Shown one piece after another: positions 42,168 to 50,494 of a stretch of DNA of 64,000 nt (positions are counted from its first letter, which is position 1; each line of letters starts with the position of its first letter). The stretch is from Poriferisodalis sp026713105. Its GTDB lineage: Bacteria; Actinomycetota; Acidimicrobiia; Acidimicrobiales; Poriferisodalaceae. The stretch covers positions 806,001 to 870,000 of the forward strand of contig OZ220472.1 in the NCBI GenBank assembly GCA_965115995.1, read 5' to 3'. A program made the position numbers and the translations under genes. The notes under the pieces are model-generated. The model ran no database searches, was not told the origin of the DNA, and saw only the letters and a program-made list of their open reading frames with translations.

Positions 42168-44618
42168 GTGTTGAACTGCCGAGTACTGGACCTGTCGGCT
42201 CATCGAGGCCAGATGGCGGGTGCGCTCCTGGCCGACCTCGGCGCCGACGTCGTACTGGTGGAGCCGCCCAGTGGATCTGCCGCGCGCAGCGTCGGTCCGT
42301 TCGTCGCCGGGCGTGAAGGCGACCTGGAGGCTTCGCTGTGGTTCTGGTCCTACAACCGCGGCAAGCGCAGTGTCGCGCTCGACCTTGACGACCCTCGCGA
42401 CCAGCAACGGTTGCGCGACCTGGCGGCGAGCGCGGATGTGCTCATCGAATCCGATGCGCCGGGTGCGATGGCTGCCCGGGGTCTCGGCGCGGAGGACTTG
42501 GCGGAGGTCAACCCCGGCCTCGTGTACACGTCCATCTCGGCGTTCGGCCAGTCGGGACCCAAAGCCGGCTGGGCCGCCACCGACTCGATCATCTCTGCTG
42601 CGGGCCAGCTGTCCAACGTGGTCGGCGACGAGGATCGGCCCCCGCTGCGCATCCCGCTCGACCAGTGTTTCCTGCACGCCTCTGCCGAAGCTGCCGTCGG
42701 GTCGCTGATCGCGCTGCGGGAGCGCAAGCGCTCTGGTCAGGGCCAGCACATCGACGTCAGCGCCCAGCAGGCCGTCACCCAGGCCACCCAATCGGCCACG
42801 CTGTGCCACCTGTACAACTCGCCGGAGTTGCTGCGGATGAGCGGCGGTGCGCGCCTTGGCCCCTTCCGGGTCCGGCTGCGCTCGCCTGCCGCCGACGGCT
42901 ACGTCTCGGTGACGATCCTGTTCGGCGAATCCATCGGCCCATTCGGCGCGCGCCTGTTCGAATGGATGCACTCCGAGGGGGGCTGTGCCGACAGTGACCT
43001 CGAGATCGACTGGATCAACTTCGTGGAGGGTGTGATCACCGGCCGCATCCCGCCCACCGAGTACGAGCGCATCCAGCAGGTCGCCGCAGACTTCACCGCC
43101 ACTCGCACAAAGGCCGAGCTATTGGAGGTGGCGCTGGACAAGCGTCTGCTGATCGTGCCGATCTCCACGGTCGCCGACCTCGTCGAGTCGCCCCAGTACT
43201 CCGAGCGCGACTTCTGGCGCGACATTCCCACTGGTGGTCTCGACTCGTTGCGCTATCCGGGCCCGTTGGCGAAGTTCAGCGAGACTCCGCTCGACATCTC
43301 CGCGCCACCGCCGTCGATCGGCGAGCACACCGACGAGGTGCTTGCTGAGGTGGGTGCTGCCCCATCAGCGCCGGTGTCTGATGCGCTGGTGTCTGCGGCC
43401 GGCGCGAGCCACCGCGACCCGTCCCTTCCGCTCGCGGACGTGAAGATCCTCGACTTCATGTGGGTCATGGCCGGACCAGGATCCACGCGGGTGCTGGCCG
43501 ACTGGGGCGCCACGGTGGTGCGTGTGGAGTCGTCTCACAAGGTAGAAGCGGCCCGGACCATCCAACCTTTCTTGAACGACGAAGCCGGAGCCGACAACGG
43601 CGGGCTCTACCAGAACATGAACGCCGGCAAGCTCGGTATCACGATCGACATCTCCAAGCCCGAGAGCCGCGACCTGATCTTGGACCTCGTGCGCTGGGCG
43701 GATGTTGTGTGTGAGTCGTTCTCGCCGCACGCCTTGCAGGACATCGGCCTGTCATATGAGGACCTGCGAGCGGTCAAGCCAGACATCATCATGGCGTCGA
43801 GCTGCCTGTTCGGCCAGAGCGGGCCGCTGTCGTCGCTTGCCGGCTTTGGCACGATGGGTGCCGCGATGTCCGGCTTCTACGAGATGACCGGCTGGTCCGA
43901 CCGGGACCCGGCCGGGGTGTTCGGCGCTTACACCGACTATGTGTCGCCGAAGTTCTTGAGCGCAGCCCTCTTGGCAGCGCTGGATCATCGCGACCGCATC
44001 GGCGAAGGCCAGTACATCGACCTTTCCCAAGCTGAGGCGTCGATGACGTTCCTGGCCCCGGCAGTGCTCGACTATGAGGTGAACGGCCACCTGCCTGACA
44101 AGCTCGGGAACGACCATCCGGTGATGTCCCCGCACGGAGTCTTCGCCTCAGCGGGCGAAGATCGCTGGATCGCCGTGGCGTGCGACAACGACGACCAGTG
44201 GCGTGCGCTGTGCGGAGTCATCGGCGCCGGAGGGCTCGGCGGGCTCGGCGTCGACGAGCGCCGCGAGCGGTCCGACGAGATCGCCGAGCTGATCACGGCG
44301 TGGACCTCGCAGCGAGACGGTGTTGAAGCCCACGACGAGCTGCAGGCCGCCGGCGTCCCGGCGCATGCGATTGCGGACTCGGCGATGATGGCTGACGACC
44401 CGCAGCTCGAGCACCGAAGCCACTTCCGAAACGTGACCCATGGCACCAACGGCACGATGTGGGTGGAAGGCACCCGGTTCGTGATGTCGCGCAGCTCCGA
44501 TGGCATCAGCCACGGCGGCCCGACCTACGGCGAGCACACCTTTGAGGTGCTCGAGCAGCTGCTCGGCTACGACCCCGACCGCATTGCCGAGCTGGCCGTG
44601 GCAGGCGTGCTGGAGTAG
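42168..44618 (+). CDS. tandem family III CoA-transferase (two fused CaiB domains)
   Basis: 816 residues, twice the family length. Domain 1 (about 1-405): VLDLSAHRGQMAGALLADLGADVVLVEP, catalytic Asp165 (RIPLDQCFLHAS) and GEHTDEVLAEVG. Domain 2 (about 415-816): ILDFMWVMAGPGSTRVLADWGATVVRVES, catalytic Asp in FGAYTDYVSPKF, and GEHTFEVLEQLLG. Both keep an Asp nucleophile. CaiB enzymes are interlocked dimers, so the fusion may encode both halves of one heterodimer. GTG 42168 follows a G-rich ribosome site. Substrate acids unknown. Confidence 0.88.
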   Translation: MLNCRVLDLSAHRGQMAGALLADLGADVVLVEPPSGSAARSVGPFVAGREGDLEASLWFWSYNRGKRSVALDLDDPRDQQRLRDLAASADVLIESDAPGAMAARGLGAEDLAEVNPGLVYTSISAFGQSGPKAGWAATDSIISAAGQLSNVVGDEDRPPLRIPLDQCFLHASAEAAVGSLIALRERKRSGQGQHIDVSAQQAVTQATQSATLCHLYNSPELLRMSGGARLGPFRVRLRSPAADGYVSVTILFGESIGPFGARLFEWMHSEGGCADSDLEIDWINFVEGVITGRIPPTEYERIQQVAADFTATRTKAELLEVALDKRLLIVPISTVADLVESPQYSERDFWRDIPTGGLDSLRYPGPLAKFSETPLDISAPPPSIGEHTDEVLAEVGAAPSAPVSDALVSAAGASHRDPSLPLADVKILDFMWVMAGPGSTRVLADWGATVVRVESSHKVEAARTIQPFLNDEAGADNGGLYQNMNAGKLGITIDISKPESRDLILDLVRWADVVCESFSPHALQDIGLSYEDLRAVKPDIIMASSCLFGQSGPLSSLAGFGTMGAAMSGFYEMTGWSDRDPAGVFGAYTDYVSPKFLSAALLAALDHRDRIGEGQYIDLSQAEASMTFLAPAVLDYEVNGHLPDKLGNDHPVMSPHGVFASAGEDRWIAVACDNDDQWRALCGVIGAGGLGGLGVDERRERSDEIAELITAWTSQRDGVEAHDELQAAGVPAHAIADSAMMADDPQLEHRSHFRNVTHGTNGTMWVEGTRFVMSRSSDGISHGGPTYGEHTFEVLEQLLGYDPDRIAELAVAGVLE

Positions 44619-44642
44619 CCGAGCGTCGGTTCTTGCCGGCCG

Positions 44643-45647
44643 CTAGGTCTCGAATTTCCCGACCTTTTCGCCGGTGACGTTCTCGTAGTTCCGATTCAGG
44701 AACCAGCGCTGGTAGTCGCCGTAGGTAATCGGCTCCCAGCGAGCGGGGGCCTCGTTGCTGACCGTCGTGGGCGCCGGCGCCACCACGGCATCATCTCGGG
44801 CGCCGTAGAAGAACGGTGCCGCATACCGCTCGCCGTCGGTGGGGTTGCGGGCTCGATGCGCTGTCGACAGATAGACCCCGTTCGTCCATCGCTTCAACAT
44901 GTCGCCGCTGTTGACCAGGTACGACTCGGCGAGCTGCGGCGGCTTGATCCAGTCGTGGCCGGCAGGACGGATCTCCAGCCCCGGCACCTCGTTGGCCGGC
45001 AGGAATGTGAACACCGAGCTGTCGGTGTGCGGGGCCAGCCCCCACTCGTTGTCCGAGTAGTCCATCGGCGGGTAGTGCGACATCCGAAGCGTCACGCTCG
45101 GCTTGTCGAAGTCGGGCACGAACCAGTCGTGCGGCAAGTCCAGCGATTGTGCCAGCACTGGCAGCAGCCGACCGCCGAGGGCGATGAGCTGGTCGATGTA
45201 GGCCTCGCACCTCGCCGCGAATCCGTCGATGGGCGGGAACTGGTTGTCGGTGTGGTAACCGTGCCGGTGACAGAAGAATGCTTCGTTCTGGTTGGGCTTG
45301 CGGACCTCTCCTGCGATGTCCGAGGCATACGAAGTGCCGCCGCCCATGCCGAGGTAGCCGCCGATCAGTTTCCCCATCGGGATGGAGTCCTTCGTCGGCT
45401 GCGGAAGTGCGTGCAGCTCGCGGGCGGAGTTGAAGATTCCCTCCACCATCGCCCACGGCACGCCGTGATTCACGATGAAGAAGAAGCCCACCTCGGTGAG
45501 CGCACGTCGCAAGTCGCCGGAGAGCGCTTCGACGGCCAAGGGGTCGGGAGCTGCCTCGTTGAGGGGCGACAGGTCCAGGACGGGGATCACGTCTTTCGTG
45601 TCTTGCGACGGCCCTGCGGTACTGCGGTCCTGCGTCGTGAGCGCCAC
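44643..45647 (-). CDS. 2-oxoglutarate/Fe(II)-dependent oxygenase (isopenicillin N synthase family)
   Basis: 334 residues. DIOX_N-like N-terminal half (VIPVLDLSPLN, GFFFIVNHGVP) and a 2OG-FeII domain with H207-x-D209 (APHTDSSVFTF), distal H264 (STAHRARNP) and the 2OG-binding R274 with Phe (ERYAAPFF). The family hydroxylates or cyclises small molecules, including xenobiotics. GTG 45647 with AAGGGGG upstream. It is convergent with the CoA-transferase fusion and divergent from the MDR gene, sharing the palindromic gap 45648-45782. Confidence 0.9.
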   Translation of the reverse strand: MALTTQDRSTAGPSQDTKDVIPVLDLSPLNEAAPDPLAVEALSGDLRRALTEVGFFFIVNHGVPWAMVEGIFNSARELHALPQPTKDSIPMGKLIGGYLGMGGGTSYASDIAGEVRKPNQNEAFFCHRHGYHTDNQFPPIDGFAARCEAYIDQLIALGGRLLPVLAQSLDLPHDWFVPDFDKPSVTLRMSHYPPMDYSDNEWGLAPHTDSSVFTFLPANEVPGLEIRPAGHDWIKPPQLAESYLVNSGDMLKRWTNGVYLSTAHRARNPTDGERYAAPFFYGARDDAVVAPAPTTVSNEAPARWEPITYGDYQRWFLNRNYENVTGEKVGKFET

Positions 45648-45723
45648 GTTGCCCCCTTGCCTCGCTACGAGCGTACGCGTGCGGCCGGGATGGCGTCAGC
45701 GTCCATTGCTACGGTGCTGCCGT

Positions 45724-45753
45724 CCCGGACGGATTCGGTGAATCCGATCCGGG
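45724..45753. promoter_or_regulatory. long inverted repeat in a divergent promoter region
   Basis: Outer arms CCCGGA (45724-45729) and TCCGGG (45748-45753) and inner arms GGATTC (45731-45736) and GAATCC (45740-45745) around GGT. All twelve base pairs are perfect, with a 1x2 internal gap. It lies between the 2OG oxygenase start (45647) and the MDR reductase start (45783), close to the latter: an operator for both or a leader hairpin of the reductase. Confidence 0.6.
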
Positions 45754-45782
45754 CGAGCAGGCATACCAGTCAGGGGACACCA

Positions 45783-46769
45783 ATGAGAGCGTGGCGACTG
45801 AACGAGTTGGGCTATCCGTGGGACGTGCTGGAGTTGGGCGAGTATTCCTCGCCCGAGCCAGGGCGGGGTCAAGCACGGATCACGGTGGAAGCCACCGACC
45901 TGAACTTCGCAGACATCCTGCATTGCCAGGGCACCTACCAAGAACGGTGGGATCCGCCGTTCACGCCCGGCATGGGAGCGTGCGGCACCGTGGAAGCGGT
46001 GGGCCCTGAGTGCGACTTGGAGGTCGGCGACCGGGTCATCGGCTCGGGTACCGCAGGCTGGGGCGGATATGCCAGCGAAGCGCTCATCAGGGGCGCGACT
46101 GCCCGGCGAATCCCCGACGACGTCTCGATTCCGGCGGCGTGCGCCGCCAACGTCATCTACGGCACGGCGTGGTTCTCGTTGTACCGGCGGGGGCAGATGC
46201 AGGCTGGCGAGACGGTGCTGGTGCTGGCGGCCGCCGGGGGCGTGGGCTCGGCCGCTGTGCAGATGGCCAAGGCAGCGGGCTGCACCGTCATCGCCGCAGC
46301 GGGCGGGCCGGCCAAGGTGCAGACCTGCCGCGAGCTAGGCGCCGATGTCGTCATCGACTACGACAACGACGACCTGTACCAGTCCGTCCAGGACGCCACT
46401 GGCGGGCGGGGCTGCGACATCGTCTATGACCCTGTCGGGGGGAAGTACTTCGACGTTGCCCGGCGGCTCGTGGCGTGGGAAGGCCGACTGCTGGTGGTGG
46501 GCTTCGCCAGCGGCACGATCCCCCAGGCGCCAGCCAACCACCTGCTCGTCAAGAACTACTCCGTGGTCGGCGTGCACATGGGTGGCTACCGGGGGCGCAT
46601 GGACGAGGTGCTCGAGGAGTGCTACGCCGAGCTGTGGCCCCAAGTTGCTGACGGCAGGCTCGACCCGCTCGTCAGCCAGGAACTGCCGCTCGACGGGCTG
46701 ATCGACGGGTTGCGCGACCTGCACGAGCGCAAGACCACAGGCCGGGTGCTGCTTCGGCCTGACCTGTAG
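45783..46769 (+). CDS. zinc-free MDR-family NAD(P)H:quinone/enone oxidoreductase
   Basis: 328 residues. N-terminal MRAWRLNELGYPWDVLELGE, substrate-side DLNFADILHCQGTYQERWDPPFTPGMGACGTVEAVG, Rossmann motif LAAAGGVGSAAVQMAKAAG, C-terminal KTTGRVLLRPDL. Zinc-ligand Cys are absent. ATG 45783 is preceded by AGGGGA. Probable enoyl or quinone reductase accessory to the oxygenase transcribed in the other direction. The structured element R2 copy B follows the stop. Confidence 0.88.
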   Translation: MRAWRLNELGYPWDVLELGEYSSPEPGRGQARITVEATDLNFADILHCQGTYQERWDPPFTPGMGACGTVEAVGPECDLEVGDRVIGSGTAGWGGYASEALIRGATARRIPDDVSIPAACAANVIYGTAWFSLYRRGQMQAGETVLVLAAAGGVGSAAVQMAKAAGCTVIAAAGGPAKVQTCRELGADVVIDYDNDDLYQSVQDATGGRGCDIVYDPVGGKYFDVARRLVAWEGRLLVVGFASGTIPQAPANHLLVKNYSVVGVHMGGYRGRMDEVLEECYAELWPQVADGRLDPLVSQELPLDGLIDGLRDLHERKTTGRVLLRPDL

Positions 46770-46780
46770 AGGAACCTTAG

Positions 46781-46890
46781 GCGCCCGCTGCGGAGGCAGC
46801 AGAACCCTCTGCTCCAGCGATCCGGCAGGTCGCAACGTCGCAGAGTCTCCTGCTGCCTCCGCAGCTATGGCATCTGTGTCGAGCGGCTCG
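46781..46890 (-). repeat. structured interspersed element R2, copy B, between converging genes
   Basis: Read on the minus strand: leader CGAGCCG (46890-46884), CACAGATGCCATAGC (46878-46864), a 16-bp arm (46865-46850) that pairs perfectly with 46802-46787, and internal blocks identical to copy A (46852-46828 over 25 bp; 46814-46799 over 16 bp). Three positions of the stem differ from copy A and are compensated on the other arm. Lies between the MDR reductase end and the CoA-ligase end. Confidence 0.85.
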
Positions 46891-46917
46891 AACTCAGAAC
46901 GAATCTGATGTGCCAGC

Positions 46918-48663
46918 TCAGCCGCGGGCCACGGTGTAGCCGACCGACTCCCGGTCCCACAGGTCCCCGGTGACGCCTGCGTCCCGGATGGCCTGTTTGC
47001 GAATCTTGCCGGAGGCCGTCTTGTCGAGCTCGGGTACGAATTGCAGGTAGCGCGGCACGCTGTGGCGTGGCATTCGCGGCACGCACCAGTCCAAGAACTC
47101 GACCGGGTTGGGCGGTGAGCCGTCCACTGCCACAACGGCGAGCACCTCGTCCTCGCCGCCGGCGCCTTGGACACGCAGACCTACGACGGCGCTCTCGATC
47201 ACGCCGTCATAGCCGTTGATGACGGTCTCGACCTCATAGCTGGAGATGTTCTCGCCGCGGCGGCGGATGCGGTCGTTCAGCCGGTCCACGAAATGCAACC
47301 GGCCGGCCTCGTCGATCCGGCCCGCATCACCGGTGTGAAACCAGAGGTTGCGCCACGCTTCGACGGTCTTGGCGGTCATCTGGTGGTAGCCGACGTTGAA
47401 GCAGAACGGGACTTTGGGCCGAACCAAGATTTCGCCGATCTCGTCTGGTGAGAGCGGCAGATCGGTCGCCGGGTCGGCCACGATCACCTCGAAGTACTCA
47501 TCCAGCGGCGGGCCGGCGCAGCCAGACATCACCGGATCCGCCGGGTCGGTGTAGGCGACCATGTTGACCTCGGTCATTCCGTATCCCTGCACGATCCGCA
47601 CACCGAATCGCTGCTCGAAGGCCGCCGCCCACTCGGCGGCGACGGGGAGTGCGATGACGGCCCGCAGGCGATGTTCCCGGTCCCGGTCGGTGGGGGGACT
47701 GCGCCAGATGAATTCGGGCATGACCCCCAGCGCGTTCGTCAGCGTGATGCCCTGATCGATGACGGTGTCGAGCCACTGTCCCACGCTGAACCGCTTGGTG
47801 ACATACGCCGATGCGCCGCCGTGCAGCGCTGCATAGATCTGCATGAACAGGCCATTCGCATGGAACAGCGGCATGCAGCAGAAGAAACGGTCGTCGGGTG
47901 TGATCTCCAGGCGTTGTGCTGCGGTGAGGCCGAACAGGTAGCAGTGCGCCTGGGGCATCAGCACGCCCTTGGCCGGGCCGGTGGTGCCCGAGGTGTACAT
48001 GATCGTGCAGACATCGCTGGGCTCGGCCTCGAGCACTGCGTCGACTCGTGGTTCGGTGCCCAAGAGTTGCTCGAGCGGCAGCACGGTGGTGCCCGCGAGC
48101 GCACTGCCGGCCGAGACGCCACCGGTGGCTTCACCGGAGGGGTGAGCGTCGCTGTCGTCGACCAGCAGCGTGGTTTCGATGCGCCAGCTCGGATCGAGCG
48201 CTGCGCGTGTCGCATTCCCTGCGGTCACATCATCGGATGTGCCTGCATCGACGTCGTCGAACCGGTTCAGCAGTCCTCGGTCCACGGCCACAATCCGAGG
48301 CTCAGAGTTACGCACCTGGTGTTCCAGGAAGGCACCGCGCAAGTCGGTGTTGACCGGCACGAAGATCGCTCGCCGCTTGTGGGTGGCGATCATCAGCAGC
48401 ATGAACTCAGCGCTGTTGGTGAGCAGGCCCAGCAGGCGATCTCCTGGCTGCAGGCCGATGTCAGCCAGGGCAGTGGCCAGCCGGTCGGTCAGCTCGTCGA
48501 ACTCGGCGAACGTGACCGTTCGGCCGTCTTCGAATGCGAGAAACTCGCGGTTGCCATGGGTGTCTGCTGCGTGCCGAACGAGTGCCGGCAAGGTCCAGCC
48601 GTGCGTGCTGACGCTGCCAGCGTCGGGGATTTCGGTGTCGGTCCCGTGGTCACAGGCGCCCAT
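46918..48663 (-). CDS. acyl-CoA ligase (AMP-forming)
   Basis: 581-residue ANL adenylating enzyme. P-loop-like IMYTSGTTGPAKG, GYGMTEVNMV, TGDAGRID and the C-terminal catalytic Lys in LDKTASGKIRKQA; the motif RLNDRIRRRGENISSYEVE is the hinge region. Resembles crotonobetaine/carnitine-CoA ligase (CaiC) types in the AEFMLLMIATHKRRAIFVPVNTD segment. It activates a carboxylate with ATP and CoA, which would feed the CaiB-type transferases nearby. ATG at 48663; divergent from ald with a 101-bp gap. Confidence 0.9.
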   Translation of the reverse strand: MGACDHGTDTEIPDAGSVSTHGWTLPALVRHAADTHGNREFLAFEDGRTVTFAEFDELTDRLATALADIGLQPGDRLLGLLTNSAEFMLLMIATHKRRAIFVPVNTDLRGAFLEHQVRNSEPRIVAVDRGLLNRFDDVDAGTSDDVTAGNATRAALDPSWRIETTLLVDDSDAHPSGEATGGVSAGSALAGTTVLPLEQLLGTEPRVDAVLEAEPSDVCTIMYTSGTTGPAKGVLMPQAHCYLFGLTAAQRLEITPDDRFFCCMPLFHANGLFMQIYAALHGGASAYVTKRFSVGQWLDTVIDQGITLTNALGVMPEFIWRSPPTDRDREHRLRAVIALPVAAEWAAAFEQRFGVRIVQGYGMTEVNMVAYTDPADPVMSGCAGPPLDEYFEVIVADPATDLPLSPDEIGEILVRPKVPFCFNVGYHQMTAKTVEAWRNLWFHTGDAGRIDEAGRLHFVDRLNDRIRRRGENISSYEVETVINGYDGVIESAVVGLRVQGAGGEDEVLAVVAVDGSPPNPVEFLDWCVPRMPRHSVPRYLQFVPELDKTASGKIRKQAIRDAGVTGDLWDRESVGYTVARG

Positions 48664-48764
48664 CGGCGAAATCGTAGACTTCGCCCGGGCTTCGTGGCCC
48701 GAACGGGGTGCGCCTGTTCAGCGGGCGCATGGGGGAATTGGGCGCCTGGGATGGAGGTGGCCGC

Positions 48765-49877
48765 ATGCTGATCGGATTGCCGAGTGAGCTCAAGGCGGGC
48801 GAGCAGCGCGTCGGGCTGACGCCGCACGCTGTGCGTGAGCTGGTGCTGCACGATCACCAGGTGCTGGTCGAGGCTGGCGCCGGTGCGGGCATTCGTGTGC
48901 CCGATGCCGAATATGAGGCTGCAGGTGCGCTCATCGGCAGTTGTGACGAGGTGTGGGAGAAGGCTGATCTCGTCGTCAAGGTGAAGGAGCCGCAGGCCTC
49001 TGAGCGCAAGATGCTGAGCGAGGGCCAGATTCTGTTCGCCTACCTGCATCTCGCTCCCGATCCCGACCAGACGTCCGACCTGGTGGATTCGGGTGCGGCC
49101 TGCGTCGCGTATGAGACGGTGACCGACTCGCGTGGCGGCTTGCCGCTGCTGGCCCCGATGTCCCGGGTTGCCGGCCGGCTCGCCGTGCAGGCGGGTGCTT
49201 GGGCCCTCGAGACCGCCCACGGCGGCATCGGTTTGCTGATCGGCGGCGTGCCCGGCGTGCCGCCGGCGCGTGTCGTGATCATCGGCGGGGGAGTCGTCGG
49301 TGAGAATGCGGCCGAGATCGCGATCGGCATGGGTGCCGACGTACGCGTGCTCGACATCGACCCCGCCGCGCTGGACCACCTCGAGCAGCGTTTCGGCGCG
49401 TCGGTAGTCACGGTGACGTCCACCCGGGCGACGGTGGAGACCGAGGTGCTGAATGCCGACCTGGTGATCGGTGCCGTGCTGGTGACCGGCGCCCGAGCAC
49501 CCAAGCTCGTGACCGCCGACATGATCTCTCAGATGCGTCCCGGGTCGGTGGTGGTCGACGTAGCCATCGACCAAGGCGGCTGCTTCGAGACCTCCAAGCC
49601 GACGACCCATGCCGAGCCGACCTTTGTGGTCGACGACGTCGTGCACTACTGCGTCGCGAACATGCCCGGCGCCGTGCCAGTCACCTCAACCCGGGCACTC
49701 AGCGATGCCACCCTGCCCAGGGTTCTGGCCATCGCCGAGAACGGCCTCGACGCCCTGCGCACCGACCCTCACCTGCGAGCAGGTCTCAACGTCTACAAGG
49801 GCCACGTCACCGAGCCCCACGTAGCCCACGCCCTCGACCTCCCCTACACCGACCCCCTCACCGCCCTCGGCTTCTGA
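48765..49877 (+). CDS. ald: alanine dehydrogenase
   Basis: 370 residues. N-terminal IGLPSELKAGEQRVGLTP, catalytic Lys74 (VKVKEPQ), His95 (YLHLAPD) and NAD-binding GGGVVGENAAEIAIGMGADV. The enzyme interconverts L-alanine and pyruvate plus ammonia. ATG 48765 follows GGAGG; the longer upstream frame lacks homology. In actinobacteria it supports growth on alanine and nitrogen balance, which fits a region rich in amine and amide chemistry. Confidence 0.95.
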   Translation: MLIGLPSELKAGEQRVGLTPHAVRELVLHDHQVLVEAGAGAGIRVPDAEYEAAGALIGSCDEVWEKADLVVKVKEPQASERKMLSEGQILFAYLHLAPDPDQTSDLVDSGAACVAYETVTDSRGGLPLLAPMSRVAGRLAVQAGAWALETAHGGIGLLIGGVPGVPPARVVIIGGGVVGENAAEIAIGMGADVRVLDIDPAALDHLEQRFGASVVTVTSTRATVETEVLNADLVIGAVLVTGARAPKLVTADMISQMRPGSVVVDVAIDQGGCFETSKPTTHAEPTFVVDDVVHYCVANMPGAVPVTSTRALSDATLPRVLAIAENGLDALRTDPHLRAGLNVYKGHVTEPHVAHALDLPYTDPLTALGF

Positions 49878-49904
49878 ACCGTCGGGCGAACAGGCCGGAC
49901 TTGT

Positions 49905-50336
49905 TCACGAATTCGCGAGGTCGCGGGCGCGTTGGCGGATGAGCTGTTCGATGTGGTCGGCGGCTTTGTCGGGTTCTTCGTGTTCCCAGATGCGTACTGG
50001 GGTCCAGCCAGCGGACTTGAGGCGGGCGTCGGTGTCGGCGTCGCGGGCACGGTTGCGGGCGATCTTGGTCTCCCAGTACTCGGAGTTGCGGCGGGGCTTG
50101 GTGCCGTGGTCGGGGCAGCCATGCCAGAAGCAGCCGTCCACGAAGATGGCCACCCGCAGGCGGGGGAACACCACGTCGGCTTCGCGGCGTAGGTCGGGCA
50201 ACGGCCGGCGGTGCACGAAGTAGCGCAGGCCACGTCGGTGCAGCGCCGAGCGGATCCGCCGTTCGGGCCCCGTATCGCGGGACCGCTGCTTGGACATGCG
50301 CTCCGACGCGGGGCCCGGCAGCGCCTTCGGTTCCAC
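49905..50336 (-). CDS. vsr: very short patch repair endonuclease Vsr
   Basis: 143 residues. Core RSRDTGPERRIRSALHRRGLRYFVHRRPLPDL followed by ADVVFPRLRVAIFVDGCFWHGCPDHG contains the catalytic Asp and zinc-binding Cys/His. Vsr nicks next to T:G mismatches made by deamination of 5-methylcytosine. I start at GTG 50336; the family rarely extends further, although ATG 50465 is in frame. No cytosine-5 methyltransferase is adjacent in this window, so it is an orphan. It is convergent with ald. Confidence 0.88.
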   Translation of the reverse strand: MEPKALPGPASERMSKQRSRDTGPERRIRSALHRRGLRYFVHRRPLPDLRREADVVFPRLRVAIFVDGCFWHGCPDHGTKPRRNSEYWETKIARNRARDADTDARLKSAGWTPVRIWEHEEPDKAADHIEQLIRQRARDLANS

Positions 50337-50494
50337 CCGGCCGGTTCTACCAGTCTGATGCGAGAGCAGGAAGTGCGCGCAGGCCAGTGCAGCCGAACCC
50401 GCAGGACGGACCGAGCGTGCCGTGCCGCGGTCTTGCTCATACGCTGCCGACCGGCTTTTGGGCAACAGCCTTGCCGTAGATCGGAGGCCCCGAC

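Noticed and set aside
48680..48720. Fourth copy of repeat R1 (CTTCGTGGCCCGAACGG)
   Set aside because: The match is short and interrupted; it could be chance in GC-rich DNA.
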